10,697 nt of DNA from Lachnospiraceae bacterium. GTDB taxonomy: Bacteria > Bacillota > Clostridia > Lachnospirales > Lachnospiraceae. This document shows, in pieces, positions 6,281-10,697 of this stretch. The stretch covers positions 1 through 10,697 of the forward strand of contig CAAHDV010000187.1 of NCBI GenBank assembly GCA_900770535.1. The letters run 5' to 3'. The notes under the pieces were generated by a model. That model saw only the letters and a program-made list of their open reading frames with translations, was not told where the DNA came from and made no database searches. Positions within the stretch are counted from its first letter, which is position 1, and each line of letters opens with the position of its first letter. The translations under genes were made by a program, and so were the position numbers.

Positions 6281-7153
6281 CTATCTACAATTTTCGGTAA
6301 AATAATTTGCCAGCTGCGCAAACTGCTGTAAATCCAGTGCCTCGCCACGGATGGTAGCCGGTACGCCCAGGCTCTCAATGGCTGCCACGATCTGCTCCTT
6401 GGTAAAGGAGATATCCGGCGCATTGTTCAGACCGTTCTGCAGGGTCTTTCTGCGCTGGTTGAAGGAAGCGCGGATGAGGCGGAACATCAGCTTCGGATCT
6501 GCCACCTGAACCGGCATCTCTTTGTGACGGGTCAGACGGATGACCGCGGAGCCTACATTCGGACGCGGAATGAAGCAGTTCGGTGGAACATTTGCCACAA
6601 TATACGGCTCAGCGTAATACTGGACTGCCAGGGACAGCGCGCCGTAATCTTTGGAGCCCGGTCCCACCTGCATGCGGTCTGCCACCTCTTTCTGCACCAT
6701 AACCGTAATATTGTCGATCGGCACATTACTTTCAAACAGTCCCATGATGATCGGTGTGGTAATGTAATACGGCAGGTTCGCTACGACCTTGATGGGGCGT
6801 CCGCCATTGTGTTCCTCTGCCAGTTTTTTTATGTCAACCTTTAAAATATCCTCGTTGATCACAGTAACATTGTCATATTCTGCCAGAGTCTCCTTCAGAA
6901 TCGGGATCAGGTTGTTGTCAATCTCTACCGCAACCACCTCTCTGGCTGCCTCAGCCAGATACTGGGTCATGGTTCCGATACCCGGGCCGATCTCCAGCAC
7001 CATATCCTCTTTTGTCACGCCTGCTGCCCCAATGATCTTATCCAGTACGTGGGGATCGATCAGAAAGTTCTGTCCGAACTTCTTCTGGAAAGCAAACTGG
7101 TATTTCTGGATCACCTCGATGGTATTCTTCGGGTTGCCAAGTTTTTCTCTCAT
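6281..7153 (-). CDS. rsmA: 16S rRNA (adenine1518-N6/adenine1519-N6)-dimethyltransferase
   Basis: RsmA (KsgA) uses S-adenosylmethionine to dimethylate two adjacent adenosines in the 3'-terminal helix of 16S rRNA late in 30S assembly; its loss gives kasugamycin resistance. The 290 residues begin MREKLGNPKNTIEVIQKYQF. They include KKFGQNFL (24-31), the SAM-binding motif LEIGPGIG (53-60), the acidic VEIDN (76-80), the catalytic NLPYY (126-130) and the C-terminal SFNQRRKTLQN. The ATG at 7153 has GGAG 9 nt upstream and matches the family start; an upstream in-frame TTG at 7210 has no binding site. It follows tatD by about 66 bp, as in many Firmicutes, but the rnmV gene that often lies between them is absent here. 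Confidence 0.97.
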   Translation of the reverse strand: MREKLGNPKNTIEVIQKYQFAFQKKFGQNFLIDPHVLDKIIGAAGVTKEDMVLEIGPGIGTMTQYLAEAAREVVAVEIDNNLIPILKETLAEYDNVTVINEDILKVDIKKLAEEHNGGRPIKVVANLPYYITTPIIMGLFESNVPIDNITVMVQKEVADRMQVGPGSKDYGALSLAVQYYAEPYIVANVPPNCFIPRPNVGSAVIRLTRHKEMPVQVADPKLMFRLIRASFNQRRKTLQNGLNNAPDISFTKEQIVAAIESLGVPATIRGEALDLQQFAQLANYFTENCR

Positions 7154-7219
7154 TCTATAATTCTCCTGTTTCGGCTGTTTACTTGTATTGCATCTTATCT
7201 TATCACACAATTTTTTCGA

Positions 7220-7993
7220 TTACAATGAAAGCCGATACATCTGTTTTGCATTCCGGTTCGTTATCTCAATGATCTGTTCTGCCGGCACATCTTTGATTCT
7301 GCTGATTTCTTCCACCACATAGGGCAGATTCAATGAAGAATTGCGCTTTCCGCGGTTTGGCACCGGAGAAAGGTACGGACAGTCTGTCTCTAACACGATC
7401 CGGTCAAGGGGCATGTAAGCAACCACCTCTTTTAACTTTTTCGCGTTATTAAAGGTCAGCACCCCGCCGATTCCCAGATAAAATCCCATATTCAGGTACT
7501 CTTTTGCCATCTCCAGGCTGTAAGAGAAACAGTGGATCACACCGCCGATCTCTCCCGCCTTTTCTGCTTTCATAATATCCAGGGTATCTTTTGCCGCGTC
7601 ACGGCTGTGAATGATGACCGGAAGCTTCTTCTCCCTGGCCAGTCCCAGCTGACGCACAAACCACGTTTTCTGAAGCTCCGGTTCCGGCTCATCCCAGTGG
7701 TAATCCAGGCCGATTTCACCAATCGCTACCACCTTTTTCTCTTCCGAAACATGGCGCAGCCAGTCAAAAAGATGGTCGTTCAGTTCTGCAGTCTCGCTTG
7801 GATGCACGCCGACTGCACCGTATACAAACGGATACTTTTTCATCAGCTCCAGCGTATTTTTCGTCGTCTGGATGCTGGCGCCCACGTTTACCACGGCTTC
7901 AATGCCGTGTTCCGCAAGACTCTTTAAGACCGCGTCCCGGTCCTCGTTAAATGCCTCATCATCGTAATGGGCATGGGTATCAAAAATCATCAT
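7220..7993 (-). CDS. tatD: TatD family metal-dependent hydrolase (deoxyribonuclease-like)
   Basis: TatD proteins are cytosolic TIM-barrel metal hydrolases with 3'-5' exonuclease or DNase activity and suggested roles in DNA repair and quality control. The 257 residues from the ATG at 7993 show the full metal-ligand set: HAH (H7, H9), GEIGLDYHW (E93), IIHSRDA (H129), GVIHCFS (H154) and LETDCPYLSP (D204). FTHLNLPYV-type features such as NSSLNLPYVVEEI also match. AAGGA lies about 10 nt before the tandem ATG-ATG (7993/7990); either may be used. The open frame extends 41 codons further upstream to 8116, but those codons resemble a MATE transporter N-terminus rather than TatD, so I exclude them. rsmA follows after about 66 bp. 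Confidence 0.96.
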   Translation of the reverse strand: MMIFDTHAHYDDEAFNEDRDAVLKSLAEHGIEAVVNVGASIQTTKNTLELMKKYPFVYGAVGVHPSETAELNDHLFDWLRHVSEEKKVVAIGEIGLDYHWDEPEPELQKTWFVRQLGLAREKKLPVIIHSRDAAKDTLDIMKAEKAGEIGGVIHCFSYSLEMAKEYLNMGFYLGIGGVLTFNNAKKLKEVVAYMPLDRIVLETDCPYLSPVPNRGKRNSSLNLPYVVEEISRIKDVPAEQIIEITNRNAKQMYRLSL

Positions 7994-8053
7994 AACTGTA
8001 TATCCTTTTTTCCATATTGTATCATCAATTATTCTTTTACCTCTTTTATACAA

Positions 8054-8176
8054 AATTCTTCCTATGAAATAACTATCTACAAGGTTATATAATGACTGTA
8101 TTAATTGTACGAGCATAACCGGAGGTGCTACTTTAAGAAAAATGCACGGTATGCTCTCCGTTCCAAAAAAATCATT
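8054..8176 (-). pseudogene. N-terminal remnant of a MATE-family efflux transporter gene
   Basis: Reading the minus strand from 8176 in the tatD frame gives NDFFGTESIPCIFLKVAPPV and then MLVQLIQSLYNLVDSYFIGR, ending near 8054. This is the typical opening of MATE/DinF-type drug-sodium antiporters: a short polar lead, then helix 1 with P-x-M-L-x-Q-L-I-Q-x-L-Y-N-x-V-D-S-x-F-x-G-R. After GRI the reading becomes LYKRGKRIIDDTIWKKGYTV, which does not look like MATE, and runs into TatD. Only about 40 of some 450 codons remain. No ATG, GTG or TTG opens the frame before the internal ATG at 8116, and a TAG lies about 15 codons further upstream. A deletion joining the start of a MATE gene to the tatD leader explains this best. 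The family assignment is from recalled pattern, not a search. Confidence 0.65.
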
Positions 8177-8351
8177 CCTCTGCGTCTCTTTTATTCGTTT
8201 CTTCCCGCCAATATACCATGCACTCTATCAGCTGCAGCCCGTCATTTCCTGTTTTAAATGTTTTTTCAGCATATTAGTTCAAGGTGGATTATTCATCGCT
8301 TACGTTCCGGAAGTCTTTTCAAACACGGAAGATTCATCCCCCATACATAAA
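8177..8351. other. Intergenic stretch without a recognisable gene
   Basis: Between the MATE remnant and the hairpin downstream of the binding-protein gene I see no convincing gene, RNA or repeat. The minus strand holds only tiny frames (about 14 codons) without homology I recognise. The plus-strand frames crossing it have no ribosome binding site and no recognisable protein features. It may be the decayed upstream region of the lost MATE gene. Confidence 0.5.
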
Positions 8352-8377
8352 GAGGAGTGTGATAAAACACACTCCTC
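8352..8377. terminator. Hairpin terminator after the BMP-transporter operon
   Basis: GAGGAGTGTG and CACACTCCTC form a perfect 10 bp stem with a six-base loop, about 70 bp after the stop of the binding-protein gene. On the minus strand the stem is followed by TTTAT, a short U-tract. On the plus strand AAAG then TTTTT follows. It therefore probably ends the minus-strand operon and may stop transcription from either side. Confidence 0.75.
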
Positions 8378-8446
8378 AAAGTTTTTATAAAAAAAGTTTT
8401 CTGCTGGTTGTCAGCCTCGGTATCCAGTTAAGACATTACACACGAA

Positions 8447-9595
8447 TTACTGACAGTTCTCGTTGATGAATGCTTTAACTTCATCCTGGCTTTTACCAAG
8501 AGCGCTTTTTACCTCTACAGAACCATCAGCGATACCGGCCTTTGCAGCTTCCAGAGCAGCTTTTCCCTCGTCAGAAAGTAAACCGTTTAAAACATCGCCT
8601 TCTACGATGCCTACTGCTCCATCAGCGAGACCAAGGATCTCGTACTCGCCGTAAGGAAGCTCACCGTTATCCAGCCACTCGCCAATTACGTTATAAACTG
8701 CGTTTCCTACCTCTTTCACGACAGATGTAGCGAACTTAGACCGAATTGTCTCGTCGTCTGCATACAGTAAAGACTGGTCACTGTCAACACCGATCACATA
8801 CTTGTCTGCTTCACCTGCCGCATTGTGAACACCGTTGCCGGATCCACCTGCACATGCGAAGATAACGTCTGCTTTGGCATCGTTATACTGTGTCATAGCT
8901 TGCGTCTTAGCTGTATCTGGATCATTCCATGCACCTACATAATTGTAAACGATCTTGATATCAGGATTGTAAGCCTTTGCACCCTGAATGTAGCCCCACA
9001 AGAATTCCTGAATTACCAAGGACTCGTCCATGCCACCGATGAAGCCAACTACACCGCTATCTGCCAGATCTGCTGCTACGATACCGCCTAGGTAAGCTGC
9101 CTGGCTGGTAGCGAAGTCAACGCCATATACGTTACCGTTTTCGCACTGATCAATTACATCCTCGCTGATGATAGTGAAAGCGGTGTCTGGGAATTCATTA
9201 GCAACTTCTACTAGGTTATCCTTAAAGTCGGAAGCAGTAATAATCAGGTCTGCACCTGCGTCAGCCGCCTCATACATAGCCTGCAGATTTGCTTGCAAAT
9301 CTGCAGTTGTCTCTACCACATGCACATTCGCTCTGTCTGCATAATCGGTAACTGAACGGTCTGCACCTTCAGCCATGCTGTCCCAGTAAGACAGATCACC
9401 TCTGTCACGAATAAATACATAAACTTCTTTCAGTTCGCCATTATCTGCTACAGGAGCATCGGTTTCTTTCGCTACCTCAGTCTGCTCTGGTGCCTGTGTC
9501 TCAGAGGGTTTGTTGCCGCTGCTGCATGCAGTCAGCGCACTTGCGGCCAGTATTGCGGCCATGCCAGCCGCTGCAACTCTGTTCATTTTTTTCAT
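8447..9595 (-). CDS. BMP/PnrA family ABC transporter substrate-binding lipoprotein
   Basis: This is the extracytoplasmic solute-binding lipoprotein of an ABC importer; known family members (PnrA/TmpC, Med-like) mostly bind purine nucleosides. The 382 residues start MKKMNRVAAAGMAAILAASA with lipobox LTAC (lipidated C24), then a Ser/Thr/Glu/Pro-rich tether to about residue 52. The periplasmic-binding fold shows GVVGFIGGMDESLVIQEFLW, ADVIFACAGGSGNGV and YVIGVDSDQS, all BMP hallmarks. The first ligand-loop motif, usually D-x-S-F-N, reads DLSYWDSMAEG here, so the substrate may differ. The ATG at 9595 has GGAGGGG 8 nt upstream and is one base after the preceding stop; the frame is open upstream to 9643 but that overlaps the previous gene. 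Its position last in the operon, after the permease, is unusual because the binding protein usually comes first. Confidence 0.94.
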   Translation of the reverse strand: MKKMNRVAAAGMAAILAASALTACSSGNKPSETQAPEQTEVAKETDAPVADNGELKEVYVFIRDRGDLSYWDSMAEGADRSVTDYADRANVHVVETTADLQANLQAMYEAADAGADLIITASDFKDNLVEVANEFPDTAFTIISEDVIDQCENGNVYGVDFATSQAAYLGGIVAADLADSGVVGFIGGMDESLVIQEFLWGYIQGAKAYNPDIKIVYNYVGAWNDPDTAKTQAMTQYNDAKADVIFACAGGSGNGVHNAAGEADKYVIGVDSDQSLLYADDETIRSKFATSVVKEVGNAVYNVIGEWLDNGELPYGEYEILGLADGAVGIVEGDVLNGLLSDEGKAALEAAKAGIADGSVEVKSALGKSQDEVKAFINENCQ

Positions 9596-9596
9596 G

Positions 9597-10184
9597 TTAC
9601 TTCCCCTCCTTGTTCTGCTCAGCTTCTTTTTTGCAAATATCATAGAGCTTTAGGCGATATGAATCATCGTATTTCTCCCAAAGCGGCTGAACTTTACTTG
9701 CCTCATCCAAGAAATAAAATACATCTCTGCCTCTTGCGCGCCCCTGAATGGTGTGCATATCAATCGCATAATCTGGAATCTCCGGAACGTATCCGGCATC
9801 AAATTCCTTCATGATAATGTTCTTGATATGGTCGGTAGAACGCTCTTTCTGGCACTTGCACAGATAGCGGATTGCAAACATAAAGAAAATCGGCCGATCC
9901 CCGTCTTTATAAGGGAATTCTTTGTGCAGATCATACAGGTTCTTTACAACCGCAGCCGCCTCTACATTGCCGAAACCAATATCCTCTACCGGGATAACAA
10001 GAAGACGGTTCCACATCTTCTCCTCATGGAAAGTGGAAGTCATATACAGCTCATATGCCATGCGGAGAGCCGTATCCTCCTCTCCCCGGCGGATGCACTT
10101 CTGCAGAGCTGAAATTACGAGGTCTGCTTCCAGTCCATTGATTGTTTTTGTGTTTGACCACGGATCATAATATTCCTGAGCCAT
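9597..10184 (-). CDS. Standalone protein resembling the C-terminal domain of RarA/MgsA AAA+ ATPases
   Basis: This 195-residue soluble protein has no Walker motifs. Its sequence lines up with the C-terminal, clamp-loader-like region of RarA (MgsA). LVISALQKCIRRGEEDTALR (22-41) corresponds to the S-A-L-x-K-S-I-R-G-S-D-x-D-A-A-L region. WNRLLVIPVEDIGFGN (58-73) corresponds to R-R-L-x-x-x-A-S-E-D-I-G-x-A-D. The later VPEIPDYAIDMHTIQGRARG (133-152) corresponds to the V-P-x-H-L-R-D-A-H part before a G-Y-x-Y-P-H-D-like segment (FYFLDEAS). In RarA this region mediates tetramerisation; the function alone is unknown. GGAGGAGAAAAA directly precedes the ATG. It lies 30 bp after a permease gene and one base before the BMP binding-protein gene, so it is co-transcribed with an importer. 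The domain match is by recalled pattern. Confidence 0.75.
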   Translation of the reverse strand: MAQEYYDPWSNTKTINGLEADLVISALQKCIRRGEEDTALRMAYELYMTSTFHEEKMWNRLLVIPVEDIGFGNVEAAAVVKNLYDLHKEFPYKDGDRPIFFMFAIRYLCKCQKERSTDHIKNIIMKEFDAGYVPEIPDYAIDMHTIQGRARGRDVFYFLDEASKVQPLWEKYDDSYRLKLYDICKKEAEQNKEGK

Positions 10185-10214
10185 TTTTTCTCCTCCTTTA
10201 ATGTAGGTGATTTA

Positions 10215-10697
10215 TCATGCTGCCTGATTCAGGCTTGCAAGCTTTTCTTTTCTGTGGGCCACCATCTTGCGGATGCCCTGGATAATCACAAGGACAACGA
10301 TGATGAACAGATACGGGAACGCCTCGATCAGCTTCAGATCGATCTTGCTGTAAAGCTGAAGATACACAGTAATTGTATCGGAAAATCCGTAAAGCAGAGA
10401 GCTTAAACATCCGATCACCGGATTGCCCTGACTCATGGCATCCATAGCAAGAGACATATATCCTCTTCCTGCAACCATGCCCGTGGTAAAGGAGCGAAGC
10501 GCTCCCATGGATAGATACATGCCACCGAAGGAACAGGACACACCGCAGATCGCCAGAGCCACAAACTGATGCCAGATTACGTTGATACCGGATGCTTTGG
10601 CTGCCGCAGGATTCTCGCCAACTGCCCGGATGTTGATGCCCAGCTTGGTTTTATAGAGCATCCATGCCGTCAGAGCCACAATTGCCCATCCAATATA
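10215..10697 (-). CDS. ABC transporter permease, YufQ/NupQ type (N-terminal part outside window)
   Basis: This is the membrane-spanning subunit of a nucleoside/simple-sugar type ABC importer that goes with a BMP binding protein. The last 160 residues are visible. They include KLGINIRAVGENPAAAKASG, the cytoplasmic coupling region conserved in COG1079 (YufQ) permeases, then hydrophobic stretches such as FVALAICGVSCSFGGMYLSM. Next comes TTGMVAGRGYMSLAM, and a last membrane segment FPYLFIIVVLVIIQGIRKM is followed by a short basic tail. The frame is open to the window edge, so the start, the first permease and the ATPase genes should lie upstream at higher coordinates. The RarA-C-like gene follows after 30 bp. 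Confidence 0.93.
   Translation of the reverse strand, partial: YIGWAIVALTAWMLYKTKLGINIRAVGENPAAAKASGINVIWHQFVALAICGVSCSFGGMYLSMGALRSFTTGMVAGRGYMSLAMDAMSQGNPVIGCLSSLLYGFSDTITVYLQLYSKIDLKLIEAFPYLFIIVVLVIIQGIRKMVAHRKEKLASLNQAA

Noticed and set aside
6218..6298. 26-codon plus-strand frame beginning in the right arm of the inverted repeat
   Set aside because: Its ATG exists because the arm mirrors the start of the minus-strand gene; the product has no recognisable features and the frame runs into the end of rsmA. It matters only if the segment is invertible.
7994..8116. 41-codon N-terminal extension of TatD
   Set aside because: No TatD has such a lead; the codons resemble a MATE first helix, and a ribosome binding site fits the ATG at 7993.
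8142..8466. Plus-strand frames across the gap before the binding-protein gene
   Set aside because: They read through the terminator hairpin and the MATE remnant on the opposite strand and show no binding site or protein-like composition.
9596..9643. 16-codon upstream extension of the binding-protein gene
   Set aside because: It overlaps the preceding gene, lacks a binding site, and would put residues before a normal lipoprotein signal peptide that starts at 9595.

Overview
The window reads as a stretch of low-to-mid GC Gram-positive chromosome, most likely from a gut Lachnospiraceae (Clostridia). The reasons are a large Alu-containing SRP RNA, Firmicutes-type housekeeping neighbourhoods, strong GGAGG ribosome binding sites, and a protein of a family I associate with Lachnospiraceae. 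Every gene I can support is on the minus strand, so transcription runs from high to low coordinates.

In transcription order, the first block (10697 to about 8352) is the end of a BMP-family ABC importer operon. It holds the C-terminal part of a nucleoside-type permease, a small protein resembling the C-terminal domain of the RarA/MgsA AAA+ ATPases but without an ATPase, and the lipoprotein solute-binding component. A strong hairpin closes the block. A gene-poor stretch follows; it carries the N-terminal remnant of a MATE-type efflux gene, which is still in frame with tatD.

The second block (7993 to 4219) contains tatD (metal-dependent hydrolase), rsmA (16S rRNA dimethyladenosine transferase), a Lachnospiraceae-type protein of unknown function with a degenerate four-residue repeat linker, and tadA (wobble adenosine deaminase). 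A 15-of-16-nt inverted repeat spans the start codon of the unknown protein and is the most striking non-coding structure here.

The third block (4151 to 1) starts with the SRP RNA, which has its own near-consensus promoter and a strong intrinsic terminator. A sigma-A-type promoter then drives what looks like one operon: pfkA, dnaX, ybaB (ebfC) and recR, the last cut by the window edge. The order tadA - SRP RNA - dnaX - ybaB - recR is the one known from Bacillus; here pfkA sits inside it, linking a glycolytic enzyme to replication and repair genes.

Most of the window is ordinary conserved chromosome. I did not find a clear defence, mobile or biosynthetic system. The points most worth a second look are the orphan RarA-C-like protein in a transporter operon, the inverted repeat at the start of the unknown gene, the MATE remnant, and the unusual active-site residues and position of the phosphofructokinase.
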